Shown: piece by piece, positions 20,271 through 28,759 of the stretch
Layout: each line of letters begins with the position of its first letter
Numbering within the stretch: position 1 is the stretch's first letter
NCBI RefSeq assembly: GCF_036199905.1
Contig: NZ_CP108109.1
Location: 186,001-250,000, forward strand
Reading direction: 5' to 3'
Length of the DNA: 64,000 nucleotides
Source: Streptomyces sp. NBC_00223
Lineage (GTDB): Bacteria > Actinomycetota > Actinomycetes > Streptomycetales > Streptomycetaceae
Notes under the pieces: generated by a model
Databases searched by the model: none
What the model was told of the DNA's origin: nothing
What the model saw: the letters and a program-made list of their open reading frames with translations, nothing else
Made by a program: the position numbers and the translations under genes

Positions 20271-20300
20271 GACGGGCCCGCGAGCCGTGGCGGGCCCGTC
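20271..20300. terminator. Strong hairpin downstream of the P1B ATPase region
   Basis: GACGGGCCCGC and GCGGGCCCGTC form a perfect 11-bp stem around an 8-base loop. It lies just beyond the duplicated 3' fragment of the ATPase gene on the - strand, so it probably was, and may still be, the terminator of that transcript. Confidence 0.6.
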
Positions 20301-20312
20301 GGGCGCGGCGGA

Positions 20313-20400
20313 TCAGCGGGGCCGGGCGGCCGGGCGCCAGGCCGAATCCCGCAGCGGACGCAGACCGTTGAGACCCACGACGACCCTGGAGCCCTCACGA
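20313..20400 (-). pseudogene. Duplicated 3'-end fragment of a P1B-type ATPase
   Basis: Bases 20311-20400 closely match 20441-20530, the last codons of the intact ATPase gene next to it. In the same frame it reads REGSRVVVGLNGLRPLRDSAW to a stop, against HEGSSVVVGLNGLRLLRDSAW in the intact protein. Upstream of this the similarity stops, so no start or catalytic domain remains. The HEG motif of transmembrane helix 8 is changed to REG. The offset is 130 bases. The rest of the 651-base gap 19792-20442 shows no gene I can support. Confidence 0.7.
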
Positions 20401-20442
20401 TCCCGCACACCCGACAGCAACAGGCACATCGGGCGCCGTGGA

Positions 20443-22455
20443 TCAGCGGGGCCGCGCGGGCCGGGGCCAGGCGGAATCCCGCAGCAGGCGCAGGCCGTTG
20501 AGGCCCACGACGACCGAGGAGCCCTCATGGCCCAGTACGCCCAGCGGCAGCGGCAGGTGGCCGACCAGGTCCCACGCGGCGAGGCCCGTGATGAACACCG
20601 CGGCCACGACCAGGTTCTGCCTCACCAGCCGGCGGGCGCGGCGGGACAGCGCCACGACGGCGGGCACGGTGGCCAGTTCGTCACGGACGACGACCGCGTC
20701 GGCCGTCTCCAGGGCCAGGTCGGAGCCGACCCGGCCCATCGCCACTCCGGCGTGGGCGGCGGCCAGCGCCGGCGCGTCGTTGACGCCGTCGCCGATCACC
20801 AGGACCTTGCGCCCGCGCGCCCGCAGCCGGCCGACCTCGGCGGCCTTGTCCTGCGGCAGCAGCCCGGCGCGCACATCGGCTGCGGCGATGCCGGCCTCCT
20901 CCGCCAGCCGGGCCGCGGCGCGGGAGTTGTCCCCGGTGAGCAGGAGCGGGCCGCTGCCGGTCAGCGCTGCCAGCTCGGCCACGGTCGCACCCGCACCCGG
21001 GCGCAGCCGGTCGGCGATGCCCAGCACCCCGACCGGCACGCCGTCGCGCTGGACCAGGACCGCGGTGCGTCCGCCGTCCTCCAGCTCGGCGACCAGCGCG
21101 AGCACGGCGGACGCCCGCTCGTCGCCGGGGTCCAGCAGGCGGGCCGGCGCGCCCACGGCGACCGTGCCGCCCCCGACGCGGGCGGTGACCCCGACCCCGG
21201 GGGCGGAGCCGAAGTCCGCGGCGGCGGCGAGGTCGAGGCCCCGGTCCCGGGCGGCGGCCACGACCGCCCGGGCCAGCGGGTGCTCGCTGGGGTGCTCGGC
21301 GGCGGCCGCGAGCGCCAGCAGCCGGTCCTCGCCGGTCCCAGTGCCGGGCAGCGCCCGCTCCTCGCCCGTACCGAAGCCGGTCAGCGGACGTACGTCGGTG
21401 ACACGCGGAGTGCCCTCGGTCAGCGTGCCGGTCTTGTCCAGCGCGACGGCGTCGACCTGCCCGAGCGCCTCCATCACCACCGCCGACTTCACCAGGACGC
21501 CGTGCCGTCCGGCGTTGGCGATGGCCGAGAGCAGCGGCGGCATCGTGGCCAGCACCACCGCGCACGGCGAGGCCACGATCATGAAGGTCATCGCCCGCAG
21601 CAGCGTCGCGGACAGCGCGGCCCCGAAGGCGAGGGGGACGGCGAAGACGGCGAGGGTCGCGGCGACCATGCCGAGCGCGTACCGCTGCTCGACCTTCTCG
21701 ATGAACAGCTGCGTCGGCGCCTTGGTCCCGGACGCCTCCTCGACCATCGCCACGATCCGGGCGATCACCGAGTCCGACGCGTCCCGCTCCACCCGTACCC
21801 GCAGGGCGCCGGTGCCGTTCACCGTGCCCGCGAAGACCTCGTCGCCCTCCTGCTTGGCCACCGGCAGCGGCTCGCCGGTGACGGTGGCCTGGTCCACCTC
21901 GCTGACGCCGTCGAGCACCCGGCCGTCGGCGCCGATCCGCTCGCCGGGCCGCACGAGGACGAGGTCGCCGACCTTTAACTCGGCCGTCGCCACGGTCTGT
22001 TCGCCGCCGTCCGGGCCCAGCCTGGTCGCGGTGGCGGGGGCCAGGTCGAGCAGGCCGCGTACGGAGTCGGCGGTACGTGCGGTGGCCAGGGCCTCCAGCG
22101 CGCCGGAGGTGGCGAAGATGACGATCAGCAGGCCGCCGTCGGTCACCTGCCCGATCGCCGCGGCGCCGAGGGCCGCCACGATCATCAGCAGGTCCACGTC
22201 CAGCACCTTGTCGCGCAGCGCGGTCAGTGCGGCGAGCGCCGGTTCCCAGCCGCCGGCGGCGTAGCAGAGCGCGAAGAGCGGGCCCCACAGCCACCCGGGT
22301 CCCCCGCCCAGCCGTACGGGCAGTGCGAGCAGGAAGAGGGCCAGCGAGGCCAGCGCCCATCGTGCCTCGGGCAGCGCCAGCACCCGGGTCGGGCGGCGCG
22401 CGGGCACCGGCACCGCGTCGGCGGCATCGGGACGTACGAGGAGAGCGGTCGACAT
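20443..22455 (-). CDS. Heavy-metal P1B-4-type ATPase (Co/Zn/Fe/Cd exporter)
   Basis: A 670-residue metal-pumping ATPase without an N-terminal metal-binding domain. Conserved parts: actuator TGEP in QATVTGEPLPVAK, the membrane motif ASPCAVVLATMPP, phosphorylation site ALDKTGTLTEGTPR, nucleotide-site SEHPLARAV, and hinge VIGDGVNDAPALAAA. SPC rather than CPC in helix 6, together with HEGSS in the last helix, marks the P1B-4 group, which exports Co2+, Zn2+, Ni2+ or Fe2+ depending on species. It is divergent from an ArsR/SmtB sensor across a 91-base gap with an operator-like repeat, so it is probably metal-induced. Its 3' end is partly duplicated downstream. Confidence 0.93.
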   Translation of the reverse strand: MSTALLVRPDAADAVPVPARRPTRVLALPEARWALASLALFLLALPVRLGGGPGWLWGPLFALCYAAGGWEPALAALTALRDKVLDVDLLMIVAALGAAAIGQVTDGGLLIVIFATSGALEALATARTADSVRGLLDLAPATATRLGPDGGEQTVATAELKVGDLVLVRPGERIGADGRVLDGVSEVDQATVTGEPLPVAKQEGDEVFAGTVNGTGALRVRVERDASDSVIARIVAMVEEASGTKAPTQLFIEKVEQRYALGMVAATLAVFAVPLAFGAALSATLLRAMTFMIVASPCAVVLATMPPLLSAIANAGRHGVLVKSAVVMEALGQVDAVALDKTGTLTEGTPRVTDVRPLTGFGTGEERALPGTGTGEDRLLALAAAAEHPSEHPLARAVVAAARDRGLDLAAAADFGSAPGVGVTARVGGGTVAVGAPARLLDPGDERASAVLALVAELEDGGRTAVLVQRDGVPVGVLGIADRLRPGAGATVAELAALTGSGPLLLTGDNSRAAARLAEEAGIAAADVRAGLLPQDKAAEVGRLRARGRKVLVIGDGVNDAPALAAAHAGVAMGRVGSDLALETADAVVVRDELATVPAVVALSRRARRLVRQNLVVAAVFITGLAAWDLVGHLPLPLGVLGHEGSSVVVGLNGLRLLRDSAWPRPARPR

Positions 22456-22505
22456 CAGGGGGTTCCCTTCCGAGGGGCCAGGGCGACCCGGCCACTATAA
22501 GGGAA

Positions 22506-22540
22506 CAAGTGAACATCTTTTCACATGTTGTCGGTAAACT
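22506..22540. promoter_or_regulatory. ArsR/SmtB-type operator and -10 of the sensor gene
   Basis: CAAGTGAA-6-TTCACATG (22506-22527) is an inverted repeat with 7 of 8 positions matching, similar to SmtB/CzrA-type sites. A good -10, TAAACT (22535-22540), lies seven bases before the ATG of the ArsR gene, which has no ribosome site, indicating a leaderless transcript. The repeat sits where it would block both divergent promoters. Confidence 0.6.
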
Positions 22541-22546
22541 GCCCCC

Positions 22547-22930
22547 ATGGGTCATGGAAGAAGCACCGGCACCGGCGGCGTCCGCGAGCGACTGGACGCG
22601 GTCGGCGCCACCGCGGTGGCCACCACCCTTCAGGCGCTGGCCACCCCGTCCCGGCTGCTGATCCTCGCCCATCTGCACCAGGGCCCCTGCGCGGCGACCG
22701 AACTGGCCGACGCCGTCGGCATGGAGCGCACCGCCTGCTCCCACCAGCTGCGGCTGCTGCGCAACCTCGGCCTGGTCGCCGCCGAGCGCCAGGGCCGCTC
22801 GATGGTCTACTCGCTCTACGACAACCACGTCGCCGACCTGCTCGACCAGGCCCTCGGCCACGTCGAGCACCTGCGGCTGGGCGCGGTCGAGACCGCCGGC
22901 GACCACGCCCTCACGGACACCCCGCGCTGA
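22547..22930 (+). CDS. ArsR/SmtB family metal-sensing repressor
   Basis: A 127-residue wHTH repressor: ATTLQALATPSRLLILAHLHQGPCAATELADAVGMERTACSHQLRLLRNLGLVAAERQGRSMVYSLYD. The last helix, DNHVADLLDQALGHVEH, has the D-x-H...H-x-x-H spacing of the alpha-5 site that senses Zn, Co or Ni in SmtB/CzrA/NmtR. The Cys pair of the alpha-3 arsenic or cadmium site is absent. It is divergent from the P1B-4 ATPase and likely represses both. The N-terminal Gly/His-rich tail MGHGRSTGTGG could add ligands, as in NmtR-like sensors. Confidence 0.9.
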   Translation: MGHGRSTGTGGVRERLDAVGATAVATTLQALATPSRLLILAHLHQGPCAATELADAVGMERTACSHQLRLLRNLGLVAAERQGRSMVYSLYDNHVADLLDQALGHVEHLRLGAVETAGDHALTDTPR

Positions 22931-22987
22931 CCGCGCCCGCCGCCCGCCGCTCGTCAAGTGCGCTGGTCTTACGGCGGGTTGGTGGTG

Positions 22988-24139
22988 TTACGGCAGGTTG
23001 CGGGCCATGACGATGCGCTGGATCTGGTTGGTGCCCTCGTAGATCTGCGTGATCTTGGCGTCCCGCATCATCCGCTCCACCGGATAGTCACGGGTGTACC
23101 CGTAACCCCCCAGCAGCTGAACGGCGTCGGTCGTGATCTCCATCGCCACATCCGAGGCGTAGCACTTGGCCGCGGCCCCGAAGAACGTCAGATCGGGGTC
23201 CGTGCGCTCGGAGCGGGCGGCGGCCGCGTAGGTGAGCTGGCGGGCGGCTTCGAGCTTCATGGCCATGTCGGCGAGCATGAACTGCACGCCCTGGAACTCC
23301 GCGATGGCCTTCCCGAACTGCTTGCGCTCCTTGACGTAGCCCTTGGCGTAGTCCAGGGCGCCCTGGGCGATGCCGAGTGCCTGGGCGGCGATGGTGACCC
23401 GGGTGTGGTCGAGGGTCTTCATCGCGGTCGCGAAGCCCGTGCCCTCCTCGCCGATCATCCGGGACGCCGGAATCCGCACCTGGTCGAAGTAGACCTCACG
23501 GGTCGGGGAGCCCTTGATGCCGAGCTTGCGCTCCGGAGCGCCGAACGACACGCCCGCGTCGTCCTTCTCCACCACGAACGCCGAAATCCCCCTGGTCCGC
23601 CGCTCGGGGTCGGTGACCGCCATCACCGTGTAGAAGTCCGACACCCCCGCGTTGGTGATCCACCGCTTCACCCCGTCCAGCACCCAGTGGTCACCGTCCC
23701 GGACCGCCCGCGTACGCATGCCCGCCGCGTCCGAACCCGCCTCCGGCTCCGACAGGCAGTACGAGAACATCCCCTCGCCCCGCGCCAGCGCCCCCAGATA
23801 CCGTTCCTTCAACTCCGCCGAGCCCGCCAACTGCACGGGCAGCGACCCCAGCTTGTTCACCGCCGGGATCAACGAGGACGAGGCGCACACCCGCGCCACC
23901 TCCTCGATCACGATCACCGTCGACAGCGCGTCCGCCCCCGACCCCCCGAACTCCTCCGGGACATGCACGGCGTGCAGCTCGTTCGCCTCAAGCGCCTCCC
24001 GCGCCTCCTGGGGAAACCGCGCCTGCTCGTCCACCTCCGCCGCGAACGGCGCGATCTTCGCCTCCGCCAACGAACGCACCGCGTCCCGAAGCATTTCCTG
24101 CTCCTCGGACGTCCGGAAAAGATCGAAGTCTGTTGACAT
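22988..24139 (-). CDS. Acyl-CoA dehydrogenase
   Basis: A 383-residue FAD enzyme catalysing alpha,beta-dehydrogenation of acyl-CoA in fatty or branched-chain acid breakdown. Family signatures are [21 protein letters not shown] and [37 protein letters not shown], with the catalytic Glu in IYEGT. Length and motifs fit short-chain/branched-chain dehydrogenases. Start: ATG with GAGGAG upstream. It is divergent from a TetR gene and the gap carries two matching palindromes. Confidence 0.94.
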   Translation of the reverse strand: MSTDFDLFRTSEEQEMLRDAVRSLAEAKIAPFAAEVDEQARFPQEAREALEANELHAVHVPEEFGGSGADALSTVIVIEEVARVCASSSLIPAVNKLGSLPVQLAGSAELKERYLGALARGEGMFSYCLSEPEAGSDAAGMRTRAVRDGDHWVLDGVKRWITNAGVSDFYTVMAVTDPERRTRGISAFVVEKDDAGVSFGAPERKLGIKGSPTREVYFDQVRIPASRMIGEEGTGFATAMKTLDHTRVTIAAQALGIAQGALDYAKGYVKERKQFGKAIAEFQGVQFMLADMAMKLEAARQLTYAAAARSERTDPDLTFFGAAAKCYASDVAMEITTDAVQLLGGYGYTRDYPVERMMRDAKITQIYEGTNQIQRIVMARNLP

Positions 24140-24205
24140 GTCGAGGCTCCTCAGGTGGGAAGAACGGGCGCCGGGGGAAGGGGTGGATCCTCCGGAAATT
24201 CATGA

Positions 24206-24236
24206 TACTGAGTACCCTCATTATGCACACTGAGTG
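24206..24236. promoter_or_regulatory. Paired TetR-type operators between acyl-CoA dehydrogenase and TetR genes
   Basis: TACTGAGTA (24206-24214) and CACTGAGTG (24228-24236) are two 9-base palindromes sharing ACTGAGT, centres 22 bp apart. The spacing of two helical turns suits two repressor dimers. They lie 67 bases upstream of the dehydrogenase start and 33 bases upstream of the TetR start. Confidence 0.6.
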
Positions 24237-24268
24237 CCATCGGAAGCAGCTTGCGAGGTAATGGTGCG

Positions 24269-24991
24269 ATGAGCCAGACAAAGGAGCCGGGCGGCGGCGA
24301 CCGACCCGGCGGGGCGGCGGAGGACCGGCCGCCGATGCGCGACCTCCTCGTGTCCGCCGCGTTCGAACTGTTCGTGGAGCGCGGCTACGAGAACACGACG
24401 GTCGACGACATCGTGCGGCTGGCCGGGGTGGGCCGGCGCTCGTTCTTCCGCTACTTCCCCACCAAGGAGGACGTGGTCTTCCCCGACCACGAGGGCGCGC
24501 TCGCGCGGATGGTCGCCTACCTGGCGGACGACCCCGCGCAGGAGGACGCGGTGAGTACGGCGTGCGGCGCGGCCCGGCTGGTGATGCGGATGTACGCGGA
24601 GAACCCGGAGTTCTCCGTCCGGCGCTACACCCTCACCCGGCACGTACCGGCGCTCAAGGCGTACGAGATCTCCGTGGTCTGGCGGTACGAGCGGGCCCTG
24701 GCCACGTATCTGGAACGGCGCTTCGCGGGGCTCGCCGAGGGCGGGGCCCGGGCCCACGCCGTCGCGGCGGCGGTCGTCGCCGCCCACAACTACGGCCTGC
24801 GCACCTGGCTGCGCTCGGGCGGCCGGGGCGACGTGGCCGCGTGCGTCGACCCGGCGCTGGAGATGGTCCGGCGCACCTGGCGCGAACCGCAGGACACGGT
24901 CGTCGTGATCGCCAGGTCGGGCACGCCCATGTGGCAGGTCGTCCAGCAGGTCGAAACGGCCCTGCGGGAGGGCGACGCGAAGCCCGAGTGA
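24269..24991 (+). CDS. TetR family transcriptional regulator
   Basis: About 240 residues. HTH: MRDLLVSAAFELFVERGYENTTVDDIVRLAGVGRRSFFRYFPTKEDVVF. The C-terminal part contains VRRYTLTRHVPALKAYEISVVWRYERALATYLERRF, as in acyl-CoA-responsive or MSMEG-type TetR regulators with a long tail. Start: ATG at 24269 with GAGGTAA upstream; TTG at 24251 is a poorer choice. It is divergent from the acyl-CoA dehydrogenase and likely represses it and itself through the two ACTGAGT palindromes. Confidence 0.9.
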   Translation: MSQTKEPGGGDRPGGAAEDRPPMRDLLVSAAFELFVERGYENTTVDDIVRLAGVGRRSFFRYFPTKEDVVFPDHEGALARMVAYLADDPAQEDAVSTACGAARLVMRMYAENPEFSVRRYTLTRHVPALKAYEISVVWRYERALATYLERRFAGLAEGGARAHAVAAAVVAAHNYGLRTWLRSGGRGDVAACVDPALEMVRRTWREPQDTVVVIARSGTPMWQVVQQVETALREGDAKPE

Positions 24992-25007
24992 GGGAACTCC
25001 GTTCCCT
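24991..25007 (+). terminator. Short hairpin after the TetR gene
   Basis: AGGGAAC-TCC-GTTCCCT, a 7-bp stem with a 3-base loop, begins on the last base of the stop codon. Confidence 0.4.
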
Positions 25008-25620
25008 GCGGACGGGCCTGCGGCCCGCGCCTGATGTCGACGCGACGCGCGCCGGAGGCACGTCCCTCGCGCGGCCCCTGGGCGTACGGCCCCGGGCGCA
25101 TCCGAGCGCGAGACGGCCGTCCGCGCCGCCGACCGGGAAGCCCTCCCGCACGCGGCCCCCGCCGGACCCACCGCCCGGCGTCGGCGCGAGGCACGCCGGC
25201 CCGGCCGCCGATGGCCCGGTCGCCGACGTCCCGCGCCGGGGCCGGCCTCCCTGGGCAGAGAACGGTCGCCGTCCGGGCCTGCGGACCTCCGCGACGCTCC
25301 GGCCGGGAAACGCCTCCGGCCTCGCCGCACCGGCTCGCAGCGGATCCGTACAGTCCTGGCCAGGGCGTCGCCGCGCCGCGCGGCCTACGCCCTGCCCACC
25401 GGCCACCCTCGACTGCACGCGGCCGGCGTCCGTCGCCGCCGCGACGGACGCCGATCGTGGCGGCGGGTGTTGACGTCCGTTGAACCTTGTGGATTGATGT
25501 GGGACGGCCGACCGAACCCCCCACCCGTAAACGGGCTATCGGTTGACCTTTGTACGAGTTTTCCGCGATCAGGGCCGACCACCGGACACCCGTCCGCGGG
25601 CAGGCCCTCTCTTCGACCCG
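25008..25620. other. Long non-coding gap upstream of the PL11 gene
   Basis: About 600 bases with no gene I can support on either strand; the open frames here give low-complexity Arg/Pro/Ala-rich translations. A TTGACC at 25543-25548 could be a -35 but no matching -10 is clear. Confidence 0.6.
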
Positions 25621-25624
25621 CCCA

Positions 25625-25638
25625 TGGGAGCGCTCCCA
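25625..25638. promoter_or_regulatory. CebR operator upstream of the PL11 gene
   Basis: TGGGAGCGCTCCCA, identical over 14 bases to the box at 8435-8448, lies 66 bases before the lyase start. It predicts repression by CebR and release by cello-oligosaccharides. Confidence 0.88.
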
Positions 25639-25704
25639 CAATCCAGGCGCGGGTCGGGGAGGTCGCGGAGCAGCGTCGTATCCCCCCACCCCTGGAGGAC
25701 TCCT

Positions 25705-27969
25705 ATGACCCCGCATCGACGACGACGGCGTGTATGGACGGCCGCCGCGGCCGGCGGCCTGCTGACGGTCGGCACCGCGCTGGGTGTGCACGCCACCGCG
25801 CAGGCGGCCGCGGCCGGCTGCCGTGTCGACTACGCGATCACCAACTCCTGGTCGGGCGGCTTCGGGGCGTCCGTCGACATCACCAACCTCGGTGACGCGG
25901 TGTCGAGTTGGACGCTCCAGTGGACCTTCGGCGCCGGGCAGGCGGTGACCCAGGCGTGGAACGCCGACGTCACGCTGAACAGCACCCAGGTCACCGCCAG
26001 GAATGTGAGCTACAACGGCTCGATTCCCAACGGGGGTTCGACGAACTTCGGCTTCAACGGCTCGCTGTCCGGCACGGCCACAGCGACCGTACCGGCGTCG
26101 TTCACCCTCAACGGCGTGGTGTGCACGGACAGTGCGACCACGACCGCGCCCACCACGAAGCCGCCCACGACCCCGCCGACCACACCACCCACCACCCCGC
26201 CCACGACTCCTCCGACGACCCCGCCCACCTCGCCGCCCTCCGGCCAGGGCCGCCAGGTCGAGAAGCTGGACCGCGGGGTCGTCTCGGTCCGCAGCGGCTC
26301 GGGCAACCTCGTCTCCTGGCGCTGGCTCGGCACGGACCCCGACAACGTCGCCTTCAACGTCTACCGTGGCTCGACCCGGCTCAACTCCTCCCCACTGACC
26401 GGCGCCACGGACTACCTGGACTCGGGCGCGGCCGCTGACGCCTCCTACACCGTGCGCGCGGTGGTGAACGGCGCCGAGCAGCCCGCGTCGGCGCCCTCGC
26501 TGTCCTTCGCGAACGGCTACCACGACGTCCCGATCCAGCCGCCGGCCGGCTCCTACGAGGCGAACGACGCGAGCGTCGGTGACGTGGACGGGGACGGTGT
26601 CTACGAGTTCATCCTGAAGTGGCAGCCCGACAACGCCAAGGACAACTCCCAGTCCGGCTACACCGACGACACCTATGTCGACGCCTACAAGCTGAACGGC
26701 ACCCGGCTGTGGCGGATCGACCTCGGCCGCAACATCCGCTCCGGCGCGCACTACACGCAGTTCCAGGTGTACGACTACGACGGCGACGGCAAGGCCGAGG
26801 TGGTCATGAAGACCGCCGACGGCACGGTGGACGGCACCGGCAAGGTGATCGGCGACGCGAAGGCGGACTACCGCAACTCGTCCGGCTACGTCCTGTCGGG
26901 ACCGGAGTATCTGACCGTCTTCAGCGGCCAGACCGGCGCCGCCCTCCAGACGGTGAACTACGACCCGCCGCGCGGCAATGTCGCGGACTGGGGTGACAAC
27001 TACGGGAACCGGGTGGACCGTTTCCTCGCCGGGACCGCGTACCTCGACGGCAAGCGCCCCTCGATCATCATGGCCCGCGGCTACTACACCCGTACGGTGA
27101 TCGCCGCCTGGGACTGGCGGGACGGCAAGCTCACCGAGCGCTGGAAGTTCGACTCGAACAGCTCGGGCAACAGCGCCTACGCCGGCCAGGGCGACCACCA
27201 GCTGGCGATCGCCGACCTGGACGGCGACGGGAAGGACGAGATCGAGTACGGCTCGATGGCCGTGGACGACAACGGCGGCCGGCTGTGGAACACCGGCCAG
27301 GGCCACGGCGACGCGCTGCACGTCGGCGACCTCGACCCCTCCCACCCCGGCCTTGAGGTCTTCAAGGTCGACGAGGACACCTCGAAGCTCGCCGCCTGGT
27401 TCGCCGACGCGAAGACCGGCCAGATCCTGTGGTCCAACCCCAGCTGCGGCTGCGACAACGGCCGGGGCGTCTCGGACGACATCTACGCCGGCAGCCCCGG
27501 CGCCGAGTCCTGGTCCGCGGGTGTGAGCGGGCTGTACAGCACCAAGGGCCAGAACATCGGCCGCAAGCCCGGCTCCACCAACTTCCTGGCCTGGTGGGAC
27601 GGCGACCCGGTCCGCGAGCTGCTGGACGGCACCCACATCGACAAGTACGGGACCGGCTCCGACACCCGGCTGCTGACCGGCGCCGGAGTGCACGCGAACA
27701 ACGGGACCAAGTCCACGCCCGCGCTGTCCGGCGACCTGTTCGGCGACTGGCGCGAGGAGGTCGTCTGGCCGACGACCGACAACACGGCGCTGCGCATCTA
27801 CTCCACGCCCACCCCGACGGATCTGCGGATCACCACGCTGATGCACGACACCCAGTACCGGACCGCCATCGCCTGGCAGAACACCGCGTACAACCAGCCG
27901 CCGCACCCGAGCTTCTTCCTCGGCAACGGCATGCCGACCCCGCCCCGCCCGCAGGTCTACACCCCCTGA
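25705..27969 (+). CDS. Secreted CBM2-rhamnogalacturonan lyase (PL11)
   Basis: A 754-residue secreted enzyme that cleaves the rhamnogalacturonan-I backbone of pectin by beta-elimination. Signal peptide about residues 1-35 (MTPHRRRRRVWTAAAAGGLLTVGTALGVHATAQA). CBM2 follows at about 36-140 (GCRVDYAITNSWSGGFGASVDI...NVSYNGSIPNGGSTNFGF), then a Thr/Pro linker built of TTPP units to about 185. The catalytic beta-propeller starts at RQVEKLDRGVVSVRSG. It has repeated Ca-binding DxDGDG loops (VGDVDGDGVYEF, YDYDGDGKAEV, ADLDGDGKDEI) and ends in FFLGNGMPTPPRPQVYTP. Start: ATG with GGAGGA upstream. A cellulose-binding module at the N-terminus plus a CebR box tie pectin removal to cellulose sensing. Confidence 0.94.
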   Translation: MTPHRRRRRVWTAAAAGGLLTVGTALGVHATAQAAAAGCRVDYAITNSWSGGFGASVDITNLGDAVSSWTLQWTFGAGQAVTQAWNADVTLNSTQVTARNVSYNGSIPNGGSTNFGFNGSLSGTATATVPASFTLNGVVCTDSATTTAPTTKPPTTPPTTPPTTPPTTPPTTPPTSPPSGQGRQVEKLDRGVVSVRSGSGNLVSWRWLGTDPDNVAFNVYRGSTRLNSSPLTGATDYLDSGAAADASYTVRAVVNGAEQPASAPSLSFANGYHDVPIQPPAGSYEANDASVGDVDGDGVYEFILKWQPDNAKDNSQSGYTDDTYVDAYKLNGTRLWRIDLGRNIRSGAHYTQFQVYDYDGDGKAEVVMKTADGTVDGTGKVIGDAKADYRNSSGYVLSGPEYLTVFSGQTGAALQTVNYDPPRGNVADWGDNYGNRVDRFLAGTAYLDGKRPSIIMARGYYTRTVIAAWDWRDGKLTERWKFDSNSSGNSAYAGQGDHQLAIADLDGDGKDEIEYGSMAVDDNGGRLWNTGQGHGDALHVGDLDPSHPGLEVFKVDEDTSKLAAWFADAKTGQILWSNPSCGCDNGRGVSDDIYAGSPGAESWSAGVSGLYSTKGQNIGRKPGSTNFLAWWDGDPVRELLDGTHIDKYGTGSDTRLLTGAGVHANNGTKSTPALSGDLFGDWREEVVWPTTDNTALRIYSTPTPTDLRITTLMHDTQYRTAIAWQNTAYNQPPHPSFFLGNGMPTPPRPQVYTP

Positions 27970-27981
27970 CCGACCGGTGGC

Positions 27982-28014
27982 GCCGGACCCCCGCCGTAGA
28001 GATACGGGTCCGGC
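27982..28014. terminator. Bidirectional hairpin terminator
   Basis: GCCGGACCC (27982-27990) pairs with GGGTCCGGC (28006-28014), with further partial pairing outside. It lies between the convergent PL11 and crcB genes. Confidence 0.6.
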
Positions 28015-28031
28015 ACCGCCGCTGTACGGGA

Positions 28032-28406
28032 CTACGGCCAGACGGCCTCCGCGAGCGCCGCCCCGGCGAACGCCGCGCCGAGGCAGACCGCCACGCTGCC
28101 CAGCACATTGACCGCGGCCGTGAACCGGGCGCCGTCCTCGGCCAGCCGCAGCGTCTCGTAGGAGAAGGTGGAGTACGTGGTGAGCGCGCCGCAGAAGCCG
28201 GTGCCGAGCAGCACCTGGGTCCGGCCGGACGCCGCGCCCGCGCTCACCGCGCCGCCGACCAGGCCCAGGACGAAGGAGCCGAAGACATTGACCGTGAAGG
28301 TGCCCCAGGGAAAGAGGGTGTCGTGCCGGGACTGCACCGCGCGGTCGGTGAGATAGCGCAGCGGGGCCCCGACCGCGGCGCCCGCGATCACCAGCAGCCA
28401 GTTCAC
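28032..28406 (-). CDS. crcB: Fluoride channel subunit CrcB/Fluc
   Basis: A 124-residue, four-helix Fluc protein very similar to the one at 16874-17248 ([68 protein letters not shown]). It is last in a four-gene set ppa-crcB-DUF190-crcB and overlaps DUF190 by GTGA. It should pair with the upstream CrcB to form the channel. Confidence 0.93.
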   Translation of the reverse strand: MNWLLVIAGAAVGAPLRYLTDRAVQSRHDTLFPWGTFTVNVFGSFVLGLVGGAVSAGAASGRTQVLLGTGFCGALTTYSTFSYETLRLAEDGARFTAAVNVLGSVAVCLGAAFAGAALAEAVWP

Positions 28407-28759
28407 CGCCGTCCTTCCCCCGGATCGTCGTCCGTGAGGTGGCGGACGACCTGGCACTCGTCGAGGACGACCACGCCGCCGAGCCCGAGTTCGTCCAGCC
28501 GCGGCAGGAACTCCCTGATCCGGTCCTCCGCGTCCACGATGACGACCGCGACCGGCAGGTCCTCGCTGAGCGAGAGCAGCCGGCTGGTGTGGATCATCGA
28601 CGAGGAGCCGAACCCCTCGACGCCGCGGAAGACCGCCGCGCCCGCGAGTCCGGCCTGATGGGCGCGGTGCACGATCTCCGTGAACATCGGCCGGTGATGC
28701 CAGATGTCGCTCTCGCTGATGATGATCGTGACCCGCAGGGCGGGACCGGTGACCTTCAC
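28403..28759 (-). CDS. DUF190 family protein (CrcB-associated)
   Basis: A 118-residue cytosolic protein with a ferredoxin-like, PII-related fold ([44 protein letters not shown]...[24 protein letters not shown]). DUF190 genes recur between or beside crcB genes; a regulatory or accessory role in fluoride export is inferred from that context only. It overlaps both flanking crcB genes by 4 bases (GTGA), so all three are translationally coupled. Start: GTG with GGAGG five bases upstream. Confidence 0.88.
   Translation of the reverse strand: MKVTGPALRVTIIISESDIWHHRPMFTEIVHRAHQAGLAGAAVFRGVEGFGSSSMIHTSRLLSLSEDLPVAVVIVDAEDRIREFLPRLDELGLGGVVVLDECQVVRHLTDDDPGEGRR

Noticed and set aside
20002..22264. 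Two long + strand frames over the P1B ATPase
   Set aside because: Both are antisense to an unmistakable ATPase gene and have repetitive Ala/Arg/Gly or Ser/Thr/Arg composition.
24654..27906. Very long open frames on the - strand over the PL11 region
   Set aside because: They are antisense shadows of the codon-biased PL11 gene; the products are Val/Gly/Arg/Ala-rich and show no domain.
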